In this document: positions 27,128-34,794 of the stretch, piece after piece
Layout: the number at the start of each line of letters is the position of its first letter
Position numbering within the stretch: the first letter of the stretch is position 1
Position numbers and translations under genes: made by a program
Notes under the pieces: model-generated
Seen by the model: only the letters and a program-made list of their open reading frames with translations
Databases searched by the model: none
What the model was told of the DNA's origin: nothing
Origin: Bordetella parapertussis
Lineage (GTDB): Bacteria > Pseudomonadota > Gammaproteobacteria > Burkholderiales > Burkholderiaceae_D
NCBI GenBank assembly: GCA_945866125.1
Contig: CAMBFZ010000012.1
Location: forward strand, 42,013-106,012
DNA length: 64,000 bases
Reading direction: 5' to 3'

Positions 27128-27190
27128 CTGACATTCTTCCGGGCGTTCCCGATAATTTTGCATCGCCTGCCTGCGACGCAGGCGACAATT

Positions 27191-28378
27191 TTATTCCCAG
27201 TTAAGCGCACCGCCCGTCTGGTATTCAATAACCCGCGTCTCGAAGAAATTGCGCTCTTTCTTCAGATCGATCATCTCGCTCATCCATGGAAATGGATTTT
27301 CTTCTTGCGCAAACATTGGTTCTAATCCGATCTGCTGCGCTCTTCGGTTTGCGATAAATCGCAAGTAACCTTTGAACATTGGCGCGTTCAATCCAAGCAC
27401 GCCACGCGGCATTGTATCCTCAGCGTAACGATATTCCAACTCTACTGCATGTAAAAACAACGTTTTTATCTCTTCTTTGAACGCCGGCGTCCACAAATGT
27501 GGATTTTCGAGCTTAATTGTATTAATCAGATCGATCCCAAAATTGCAGTGCATCGACTCATCACGCAGGATGTATTGATACTGCTCGGCCGCTCCCATCA
27601 TTTTGTTCTGACGTCCAAGCGCCAAAATCTGGGTGAAGCCGACATAGAAAAATAGCCCTTCCATCAGGCAGGCGAAAACAATGAGTGACTTGAGCAAGGT
27701 CTGGTCGTTCTCGGCAGTGCCGGTGGTGAACTCAGGATCGGTCAGCACATCAATGAACGGAATCAGGAACTGGTCTTTGTCGCGAATCGACTTGACTTCG
27801 TTATAAGCGTTGAATATCTCTGACTCGTCCAGACCGAGCGATTCGACGATGTATTGGTAGGCATGGGTATGGATTGCCTCTTCAAAGGCCTGACGCAGCA
27901 AGTACTGCCGGCACTCTGGCGCAGTGATATGGCGGTAGGTGCCCAACACAATATTGTTGGCCGCGAGTGAGTCGGCGGTGACAAAAAACCCAAGGTTACG
28001 CTTGACCAGACGACGCTCATCTTCTGTCAGGCCGTTCGGATTTTTCCATAATTCGATGTCGCGCTGCATGTTGATTTCCTGCGGCATCCAGTGGTTGGCA
28101 CAGCCGGCAAGGTATTTGTCCCATGCCCATTTGTATTTGAACGGGACGAGCTGGTTGACGTCGGTCTTGCCATTGATGATGCGCTTGTCGGCGGCGTTGA
28201 CGCGGCTGCCAGCGACAACGACGGCCTCAGGCTTGGTAACCAGAGCCGGATTTAGCGCGGTGTCCGGGTGGTGTGCGGCGAACTGCGACGCTGACGCGAG
28301 CGACAACGGGTTGGCCTGCAATTGCGGCCGTGCCAGCGGCGCTGCCGGCGCTACGGTTTCTTCATCCCAGGAGAGCAT
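27191..28378 (-). CDS. nrdB: Ribonucleotide reductase class Ia, beta subunit
   Basis: 395 aa, the radical-generating subunit. The diiron ligand segments are seen in FFVTADSLAANNIV, RQAFEEAIHTHAYQYIVESLG and LRDESMHCNFGIDLI. In the alignment with Chlamydia NrdB, where a Phe replaces the radical Tyr (IFKHV), this protein has Tyr (GTYRHI), so it should be a tyrosyl-radical class Ia enzyme. The C-terminal tail that docks on NrdA is present. Starts 160 bp after nrdA; the gap contains a long inverted repeat. Confidence 0.96.
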   Translation of the reverse strand: MLSWDEETVAPAAPLARPQLQANPLSLASASQFAAHHPDTALNPALVTKPEAVVVAGSRVNAADKRIINGKTDVNQLVPFKYKWAWDKYLAGCANHWMPQEINMQRDIELWKNPNGLTEDERRLVKRNLGFFVTADSLAANNIVLGTYRHITAPECRQYLLRQAFEEAIHTHAYQYIVESLGLDESEIFNAYNEVKSIRDKDQFLIPFIDVLTDPEFTTGTAENDQTLLKSLIVFACLMEGLFFYVGFTQILALGRQNKMMGAAEQYQYILRDESMHCNFGIDLINTIKLENPHLWTPAFKEEIKTLFLHAVELEYRYAEDTMPRGVLGLNAPMFKGYLRFIANRRAQQIGLEPMFAQEENPFPWMSEMIDLKKERNFFETRVIEYQTGGALNWE

Positions 28379-28460
28379 GCTTATTTCCTTTGTTTCTTTA
28401 CTTGATTGGTCTAGTGTCGGTCACGGATAGTTCACCCGGCCAGAGCACAGAATCATCATA

Positions 28461-28507
28461 GGGACCGGTCAGATCAAGCCAGATGTTAGCTTGATCTGAC
28501 CGGTCCC
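28461..28507. repeat. 19-bp perfect inverted repeat between nrdA and nrdB
   Basis: The arm at 28461-28479 (gggaccggtcagatcaagc) is exactly complementary to 28489-28507, with a 9-base loop. There is no T-tract after it in the nrd direction. In the mRNA it would form a very stable hairpin 32 nt after the nrdA stop. Confidence 0.95.
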
Positions 28508-28538
28508 TGTGAGTACGCTCACTCTGCCGGTTTTGTTT

Positions 28539-31433
28539 TTATTGGCAAGCCTCGCACTCTTCGAACCCGGCATCACCAGGGCGTAGTACACAGGCCGGGC
28601 CATCGGCCTCGGCCGCACCTGATGCTGCAACAGCCCCCGACATGTCGGACGATACGGCGTTGAGCGCACCTACTTTCGACGTGGATTTCTCCGTATGCGT
28701 GGCGCCGATTGTACGCAAATAATAGGTTGTCTTCAGACCGCGCAGCCAGGCCAGCTTATAGGTCTCGTCGAGTTTTTTGCCCGACGCGCCAGCCATATAG
28801 ATGTTGAGCGACTGCGCTTGATCGATCCACTTTTGACGACGTGATGCCGCTTCCACCAGCCAGCTCGGCTCGACTTCAAAAGCCGTCGCGTACAAGTCGC
28901 GCAGGTCTTGTGGAATGCGATCGATCTTGGCCAAACTGCCGTCGAAGTATTTCAGGTCAGCGATCATGACTTCATCCCACAGACCGCGGGCCTTGAGGTC
29001 ACGCACCAGATGCTCGTTGATCTCGGTAAATTCACCCGAGAGGTTCGATTTGACGTAAAGATTTTGGTAAGTTGGCTCGATACACGCTGACACGCCAATG
29101 ATGTTGGAGATGGTCGCCGTCGGCGCGATAGCCACACAGTTGGAATTACGCATCCCGTATTGCTTGATTCGGCTACGCAACGCTGCCCAATCCATGGTTT
29201 CGCTGGCGTCGACCTCAAGATAGCCGCCACGCTCTTGGGCGAGCAGCTTGAGGGAGTCTTGCGGCAGGATGCCGCGATCCCACAACGAACCGCGATAGGA
29301 GCTATACGCACCACGCTCTTCGGCCAACTCTGTGGACGCCTGATAGGCGTAGTAGCACACCGCCTCCATCGAACGATCAGCAAATTCGACCGCATCCATC
29401 GACGCATACGGTACCCGCATCATGTGCAGGCAGTCCTGAAAACCCATGATGCCCATGCCAACCGGACGGTGACGCAGGTTCGAATCACGCGCTTTTTTAA
29501 CCGCGTAGTAGTTAATGTCGATCACGTTGTCGAGCATGCGCATGGCTGTGCGCACCGTGCGCTGCAGCTTGACGTGGTCGAGCTTGCCGTCTTTCATGTG
29601 TGCCGGCATGTTGACCGAGCCCAGATTACAAACCGCGATTTCAGAGTCGTTGGTGTTGAGCGTGATCTCGGTGCACAGGTTTGAGCTGTGCACGACGCCT
29701 ACGTGCTGCTGCGGGGAGCGGATATTGCAGGGGTCCTTGAATGTAATCCAGGGATGACCGGTCTCAAACAGCATCGACAGCATCTTGCGCCAGAGATCAT
29801 TGGCCTGCACGGTTTTGTACAGACCGATCTCACCGTTGGCCGCCTTGGCTTCATAGCCGAGATAGGCCTGCTCAAAAGCCTGGCCAAATTTATCGTGCAG
29901 GTCTTTGACGTCGGACGGCGAGAACAGGGTCCATTGGCCTTTTTCCATCACGCGTTTCATGAACAGGTCAGGAATCCAATTGGCAGTGTTCATGTCGTGC
30001 GTGCGTCGACGGTCGTCGCCAGTGTTTTTGCGCAGTTCGAGGAATTCCTCGATGTCCATGTGCCAGGTCTCAAGGTAGGCGCAGACTGCACCTTTACGCT
30101 TACCACCCTGATTAACAGCCACTGCGGTGTCATTGACGACTTTCAGGAAAGGCACGACACCTTGCGACTTGCCATTGGTGCCTTTGATGTGGGCGCCGAG
30201 CGCACGCACGGGAGTCCAGTCGTTACCCAAGCCACCAGCATACTTGGCCAGCAATGCGTTTTCCTTGATCGCGTCATAGATGCCCTCGAGATCGTCGCCG
30301 ACCGTCGTCAGGTAGCATGAAGATAATTGCGAACGCAGGGTGCCGGAGTTGAATAGCGTCGGCGTGGAGCTCATGAAATCAAAGCTCGAGAGCAGGTGGT
30401 AGAACTCGATCGCGCGGGTTTCCCGGTCGATTTCATTGAGCGACAACCCCATCGCTACCCGCATATAAAACGCCTGCGGCATTTCGATGCGCGTGCCACG
30501 AATGTGCAGAAAATAACGGTCATACAAGGTCTGCAGACCCAGATAGCCAAACTGCAGATCCCGCTCTGGCACGAGCGCATCGGCAAGTTTTTTCAGATCA
30601 AACTGGGCCAGCTTGGCGTCAAGCAGCTCGGCATCAATCCCTTTTTTGATAAATTTAGGGAAGTAGTCGAGGTAATGGGTCTTGGCGTCGGCTTGCGCGA
30701 CTTCCTGACCGAACACTTCCTTGCGAATGGTGTGCATCAGCAAACGCGCGGTGACTTGGCTGTAGGCCGGGTCTTTTTCCATCAGCGCGCGGGCGGCCAG
30801 AATGGCAGATTTGTAGAGCTCCTCGACGGGTACGCCGTCATACAGATTGCGCACCGTCTCGGCCAGAATCGCATCGGCATCGACATGTTTTTCGAGCCCG
30901 ACGCAGGCCGATGTGATCATGGCTTTGAGTTTGTCCATGTCGAGCGGGGTACGCTGGCCGTCGACCACAATTTGTAATGCCACTGCCTTGGCAGCCGGCT
31001 TGGCAGCCTGTTGCTGCGCGCGCTCTTCCTGACGCTTGGCGCGGTACAGCACATAGGCACGGGCGACATCGTGTTCACCCGACCGCATCAGCGATAGTTC
31101 GACCTGGTCTTGCACATCTTCGATATGAAAGGTGCCGCCGGCAGGCTGGCGACGCAGTAGTGCCGACACCACGCTACCCGTGAGCTGCTCAACAAGCTCG
31201 CGCACCCGCGCCGACGCGGCACCCTGACCGCCATTGACAGCCAAAAATGCCTTGGTGACGGCAATTGAAATCTTCGAAGGCTCAAAGCCAACTACGGCGC
31301 CATTGCGGCGAATTATTTTGTAGTCACCAATCGTGGTGGCCGTGCTCATGGAGGACGGCTTGGTGCCCGCCAATGACGATACGACGCCATACTCGTTACC
31401 GGACTTGACTGAATTTTCCTGACTGGTGTGCAC
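28539..31433 (-). CDS. nrdA: Ribonucleotide reductase class Ia, alpha subunit
   Basis: 964 aa, longer than the 761-aa E. coli enzyme because of two N-terminal ATP-cone domains (residues ~35-140, beginning KIIRRNGAVVGFEPSKI, and ~150-245, beginning ALQIVVDGQRTPLD), as in Pseudomonas and Chlamydia. The catalytic core has SSCYLTTVGDDLEGIYD, YAGGLGNDWTPVRALG, LCTEITLNTND and GVVHSSN; the C-terminus ends EECEACQ, the cysteine pair re-reduced by thioredoxin. GTG 31433 has AGGAGG 7 bases upstream. The gene is preceded by a ~280-nt leader and two NrdR boxes. Confidence 0.97.
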   Translation of the reverse strand: MHTSQENSVKSGNEYGVVSSLAGTKPSSMSTATTIGDYKIIRRNGAVVGFEPSKISIAVTKAFLAVNGGQGAASARVRELVEQLTGSVVSALLRRQPAGGTFHIEDVQDQVELSLMRSGEHDVARAYVLYRAKRQEERAQQQAAKPAAKAVALQIVVDGQRTPLDMDKLKAMITSACVGLEKHVDADAILAETVRNLYDGVPVEELYKSAILAARALMEKDPAYSQVTARLLMHTIRKEVFGQEVAQADAKTHYLDYFPKFIKKGIDAELLDAKLAQFDLKKLADALVPERDLQFGYLGLQTLYDRYFLHIRGTRIEMPQAFYMRVAMGLSLNEIDRETRAIEFYHLLSSFDFMSSTPTLFNSGTLRSQLSSCYLTTVGDDLEGIYDAIKENALLAKYAGGLGNDWTPVRALGAHIKGTNGKSQGVVPFLKVVNDTAVAVNQGGKRKGAVCAYLETWHMDIEEFLELRKNTGDDRRRTHDMNTANWIPDLFMKRVMEKGQWTLFSPSDVKDLHDKFGQAFEQAYLGYEAKAANGEIGLYKTVQANDLWRKMLSMLFETGHPWITFKDPCNIRSPQQHVGVVHSSNLCTEITLNTNDSEIAVCNLGSVNMPAHMKDGKLDHVKLQRTVRTAMRMLDNVIDINYYAVKKARDSNLRHRPVGMGIMGFQDCLHMMRVPYASMDAVEFADRSMEAVCYYAYQASTELAEERGAYSSYRGSLWDRGILPQDSLKLLAQERGGYLEVDASETMDWAALRSRIKQYGMRNSNCVAIAPTATISNIIGVSACIEPTYQNLYVKSNLSGEFTEINEHLVRDLKARGLWDEVMIADLKYFDGSLAKIDRIPQDLRDLYATAFEVEPSWLVEAASRRQKWIDQAQSLNIYMAGASGKKLDETYKLAWLRGLKTTYYLRTIGATHTEKSTSKVGALNAVSSDMSGAVAASGAAEADGPACVLRPGDAGFEECEACQ

Positions 31434-31711
31434 TACGCCTCCTGAGTGAATCAGACGGACAGCATGACTGCTGATACCGTTATTGAAATACCGGCACTAA
31501 GCCCGGCATCGTTTTTATTAATTTATTGCCCAGCTAGCGCAGCGCACGCGACGTTGCGTGACTTCGGACTGGTTGTTTTGTACAGCAGATGGGCTGCGAC
31601 CAAGCCCGACTTCTTCTTTTGGGATGCGCCACCACCCCTGAAAACGCCCGTATTTTGGCGAAAACCCGGCTTGACTGCCACGCTTGGTCAGCGCGATAAA
31701 AACTGCGGGAG
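31434..31711 (-). promoter_or_regulatory. Long untranslated leader of nrdA with long-range pairing
   Basis: No gene homologous to anything I know is present. An 8-bp stem pairs 31598-31605 with 31682-31689 (GACCAAGC / GCTTGGTC) and encloses about 76 nt with smaller hairpins, one being CGCC...GGCG followed by TTTT in the nrd direction. Two overlapping minus-strand open frames of about 65-70 codons cover it but have weak starts. It could be an attenuator, a structured regulatory RNA or an sRNA source. Confidence 0.45.
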
Positions 31712-31758
31712 ACACTACATCTAGTGAATTCGGCGATCAAGTACACTAATTCTAGTGC
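31712..31758 (-). promoter_or_regulatory. Two NrdR boxes and promoter of nrdAB
   Basis: acactacatctagtga (31712-31727) and acactaattctagtgc (31743-31758) both match the NrdR box pattern ACACWATATATWGTGT. Their starts are 31 bp apart, about three helical turns, the spacing known for NrdR operators. On the minus strand TTGATC sits between the boxes (-35-like) and the proximal box lies over the -10 region. NrdR with ATP/dATP would repress the reductase genes. nrdR itself is not in the window. Confidence 0.85.
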
Positions 31759-31785
31759 CCGACAGGGGAACTTGCAACCGGTTTT

Positions 31786-32403
31786 TCAATCAGGAAACGA
31801 TAAAGCGGCGATGTCTTTTGTATAAGAAATCGTTTTAGCCGCCAGCACCTTGCATTGCGCTCGATACTGTTGCCAACTAAAAAATGGCCCGGGGTCGGTC
31901 TTGCGGCCTGGTGCGATGTCCGAATGACCGACAAGGTCTGTGATCGGGTGACGAGCCGTCAAGCCCAGCGTTAACCCCGCCAGTGCGCGGTATTGCGCGT
32001 CGGTGAAATGCTGATCGTCACTACCTTCGAGTTCGATGCCAACAGAGAAATCATTACAGCGCTCACGACCTTTGAATGCCGATACGCCGGCATGCCAGGC
32101 GCGTTGGGTGGTTGGCACAAATTGCAGAGTCGTGCCGTCGCGCCGGATCAAAAAGTGCGCTGAGACCTTGAGGCCGCGCAGTTGAGCAAAATACGGATGC
32201 GCATCGCAATCGAGTGTATTGGCAAACAGCGCTTCAATATGACTACTGCCAAACTGACCCGGAGGCAGACTAATATTGTGGATGACTAAGAGGCTAATAT
32301 CGGCGCCCTCGGGGCGGAGATCGAAATTGTCGCAGCGCGCGCGCACCACCCCTTCGCACCAGCCTTCGGTACTAATAGATAGGTGCGGATTACTCGGGAT
32401 CAT
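31786..32403 (-). CDS. ampD: N-acetyl-anhydromuramyl-L-alanine amidase
   Basis: 205 aa, cytoplasmic zinc amidase that splits anhydro-MurNAc from stem peptide during murein recycling and so sets AmpR inducer levels. Zinc-ligand regions: LLVIHNISLPPGQFG, AWHAGVSAFKGRERCNDFSVGIELEG and DLVGHSDIAPGRKTDPGPFF. Full length. ATG 32403 overlaps the 3' end of the upstream sigma-54 activator by 14 bp. It supplies the peptide used by Mpl, encoded at 16891-18285. Confidence 0.95.
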   Translation of the reverse strand: MIPSNPHLSISTEGWCEGVVRARCDNFDLRPEGADISLLVIHNISLPPGQFGSSHIEALFANTLDCDAHPYFAQLRGLKVSAHFLIRRDGTTLQFVPTTQRAWHAGVSAFKGRERCNDFSVGIELEGSDDQHFTDAQYRALAGLTLGLTARHPITDLVGHSDIAPGRKTDPGPFFSWQQYRAQCKVLAAKTISYTKDIAALSFPD

Positions 32404-33529
32404 GGATGGCCAGTCTTTGGAGGCGATAACGTAACTGCCGAAAGCTTATCCCAAGAAGCGCGGCGGCGCGCGTGCGATTAAACCGGCACTGCCGCAGCGC
32501 ACGCCGAATCAGATCGCGCTCAATCGACTGTAAATAAGCAGGCAGCGCCAGCGGCAGCGCAACCAAGGCTGCATCGGACGGCAGGCGACTCTCAGACACG
32601 GATGCAGGACGCTTGTTCTCCGAGGTGTCGTCAGCAAACCCCGGCGCGCCTTGCTCAAAATCGAGATCGGCCACGGAAATCACGCCATCGTCGGCGAAAG
32701 CCAGTGCCCGCTCGATGATATTTTCGAGTTCGCGGACGTTACCGGGAAAATCATGCGCACCCAACGCGACAAGCGCCTCGTCGCTCAAGACCACCGCTGG
32801 TGTCGAGGGTGCCAACCGCCGTAAGATTGCCTGAGCCAGGGGCGCAATATCGTCGCGCCGCATGCGCAGCGGCGGTAATTCAAGCGCGATGACATTGAGC
32901 CGGTAATACAAGTCCTGCCGAAACAAGCCCTGCTGCACGTTACGTGCGAGATTCTGGTGGGTGGCGCTGATGATGCGCACGTCAGCCGCTTCTTCGCGAC
33001 TCGCACCGAGCTTGCGAACCCGGCGCTCCTGAATAGCGCGCAGCAATTTGACCTGCATGGCCAACGGTAGGTCAGCGACTTCATCAAGCAGCAAGGTGCC
33101 GCCCTGCGCTGCCTGAAAAAAACCGTCGCGGTCGTGCATGGCGCCGGTAAACGCCCCGCGCCGGTAACCAAAAAATTCCGCTTCCATCAAAGCCTCGGGA
33201 ATCGCACCGCAGTTCACCGCAATAAAGGGCATGGCCGCGCGCGGGCTAAAGGCGTGAATATCGCGGGCGGCAAGCTCCTTGCCACAACCCGATTCGCCAT
33301 AGATTGCCACCGGCGCAATGCTTTGCGCCAGTCGGACGATGCGCTGACGCACTTGCCGCATCGCTATGGATTCACCGAGCAAACGAAACTGCTGATGTTG
33401 TAGGGCGGGGGGAGCATCGTCATCAGATCGAGGCATGCTGCCGGCAAGTGCGGACGGGCGGAACGAGGGGATCATCGGGGCAGTCTGGAAAAAAGACGCC
33501 GTAGAGTACTGCATCCAGCCGCGGCACAT
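32390..33529 (-). CDS. PilR-like sigma-54 activator lacking a receiver domain
   Basis: 379 aa from ATG 33529 (GAAGGG 4 bases upstream); GTG 33553 and ATG 33475 are alternatives. After only ~55 unconserved residues comes a complete AAA+ domain: Walker A YGESGCGKELAARDIH, the sigma-54 contact loop RRGAFTGAM, Walker B GGTLLLDEVADLP and LYYRLNVIALELPPLR. A Fis-type helix-turn-helix follows (NRTRAAALLGISFRQLRYRL). The AAA+ and HTH parts look like PilR, the activator of pilin transcription, but the ~120-residue phospho-receiver is absent. The neighbours (PP0621-type gene, CcsA-like gene, ampD) match the usual pilSR locus in Burkholderiales, and pilS is also absent. Function may be constitutive. Confidence 0.88.
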   Translation of the reverse strand: MCRGWMQYSTASFFQTAPMIPSFRPSALAGSMPRSDDDAPPALQHQQFRLLGESIAMRQVRQRIVRLAQSIAPVAIYGESGCGKELAARDIHAFSPRAAMPFIAVNCGAIPEALMEAEFFGYRRGAFTGAMHDRDGFFQAAQGGTLLLDEVADLPLAMQVKLLRAIQERRVRKLGASREEAADVRIISATHQNLARNVQQGLFRQDLYYRLNVIALELPPLRMRRDDIAPLAQAILRRLAPSTPAVVLSDEALVALGAHDFPGNVRELENIIERALAFADDGVISVADLDFEQGAPGFADDTSENKRPASVSESRLPSDAALVALPLALPAYLQSIERDLIRRALRQCRFNRTRAAALLGISFRQLRYRLQRLAIHDPE

Positions 33530-33603
33530 GAGACCCTTCGCGCAAAACACCACACTCAGGCCGAACAGTTACCGGGATAGTCCAGTTTGGCGGCGCACGG
33601 CGA

Positions 33604-33861
33604 TCAGGAACTGTGATGCTGTTGGCGGTGTTCTTCGCTGCAGTAAATCTGACGATTCACGTCGGTCAGTGCCTCGGAGACGGGCAGGTGGATGCCGCAT
33701 TGCGCGCAGCTGACCATTTTTTCCGGCGCGCTGCCCGTGGCTTCGGTCGTACTGGCGACATCAGGCTCATTCTCGGCGAGGGGGTCAGCCTGGGGTTTTT
33801 TCGGGGCTGTAATCCAGCGCCATGCCACATAAATCACCACCGCCCAGAGCAAATATTTCAC
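33604..33861 (-). CDS. PP0621-family small membrane-anchored zinc-ribbon protein
   Basis: 85 aa. One N-terminal span (YLLWAVVIYVAWRWI), a short acidic linker, and a C-terminal metal-binding part with CAQCGIHLPVSEAL and IYCSEEHRQQHH. This layout is that of the PP0621 family, function unknown, often next to pilS. ATG overlaps the CcsA-like stop by 4 bp, and the truncated pilR-like gene begins 74 bp later. Confidence 0.85.
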   Translation of the reverse strand: MKYLLWAVVIYVAWRWITAPKKPQADPLAENEPDVASTTEATGSAPEKMVSCAQCGIHLPVSEALTDVNRQIYCSEEHRQQHHSS

Positions 33862-34670
33862 GTCAGCCCCCGATGTAAAACGACCTCCATCACAAATCGA
33901 CTCCCTACATAGGCCAACAGCAAAGTAGTGAAGCCGGTCAGCGTGAAGGATAAGGCAGTCCGGCCGCGCCAGCCGCGCCAGCGGCGTCCGGCCAGCAACA
34001 CACCGAACAAGACCCAGGACAGCAGGGTAAAAATCGTCTTGTGCTCAAATTTGAACGCCATGCCGAATAATTCTTCGGAAAAAAATACGCCCGAGACGAC
34101 GGTGAGCGTGAGCAGTGCGAAGCCGATGCCGATAAGGCGAAACAGCATGCGCTCCATCGTGAGCAGTGCAGGAAGGCGGTCGATTGACGCGGCAAACCAG
34201 CCGCGTTTGGCATCCGCCGACGGCAGCACATGCAAGCGTGATTCCTGAACAGCCATCAGTACTGCATGAAACGCAGCAATCGTGAGCGAACTGTAGGCCA
34301 GCGTCGACAGCGCAATATGCCAGGAAAACAAGGGTGACTTACCGACCAAAGGAATCAGCTTGCCCGGAAACAGCGCCGGCAAAATGACGGCCACCGCGGC
34401 CCCAGGCAATAACAACACGCGCAAACCATCGAGCGACAATTTGCGACTCTCGATCCAGTAAGCGGCGACGGTGATCCAAAAGGTCGCCGAGAGCATCACA
34501 GCAAAACCCAGCTGCAAAAATTCGGGTGAGATGGTGTGACGCGCCAACGCAATACCATGCAAACCCCACGCAACTAAAATGCCGCCGGTGGCAATGTCAC
34601 GCCTTTTGGTAGGCAGGATCGCACTGACCGTGTAGAGCAGCGCCGCCAGATAAAAGAGATAATTTTGCAT
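33858..34670 (-). CDS. CcsA/YpjD-like cytochrome c assembly membrane protein
   Basis: 270 aa with about eight membrane spans. The WHIALSTLAYSSLTIAAFHA segment and FEHKTIFTLLSWVLFGVLL carry the two conserved His expected in the CcmC/CcsA heme-handling superfamily, but the tryptophan-rich motif is not clear. Proteins of this type beside ffh are usually annotated as YpjD; direct role in cytochrome assembly is unproved. Divergent from ffh with 124 bp between. Confidence 0.82.
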   Translation of the reverse strand: MQNYLFYLAALLYTVSAILPTKRRDIATGGILVAWGLHGIALARHTISPEFLQLGFAVMLSATFWITVAAYWIESRKLSLDGLRVLLLPGAAVAVILPALFPGKLIPLVGKSPLFSWHIALSTLAYSSLTIAAFHAVLMAVQESRLHVLPSADAKRGWFAASIDRLPALLTMERMLFRLIGIGFALLTLTVVSGVFFSEELFGMAFKFEHKTIFTLLSWVLFGVLLAGRRWRGWRGRTALSFTLTGFTTLLLAYVGSRFVMEVVLHRGLT

Positions 34671-34794
34671 CGTTTCAGTTTACACCAAGTGCTCAACTGC
34701 AAAGGGTCGGATGGCCAATGCAGTGGGCTGCGCATCGGTTAGAATTGAGCCCGATTTCAGGCCTGCGCCTGCCCTATCTTTTCCCTGAGACCCC

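Larger units (their letters stand above)
26609..27190. other. Intergenic region between the H1-like gene and nrdB
   Basis: About 580 bp with no credible gene. It holds the H1-like promoter region (no clear -35/-10 seen), the terminator at 26911-26940, an inverted repeat at 27098-27127, and a GC-rich imperfect hairpin just after the nrdB stop (gcctgcctgcgacgcaggcg, 27167-27186). A plus-strand open frame of 151 codons across it lacks any recognisable motif and I regard it as chance. Confidence 0.7.

Noticed and set aside
31518..31746. Two minus-strand frames of 65-70 codons in the nrdA leader
   Set aside because: Overlapping each other, weak starts and no recognisable protein; more likely part of a structured leader. 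Conservation at the protein level could reverse this.
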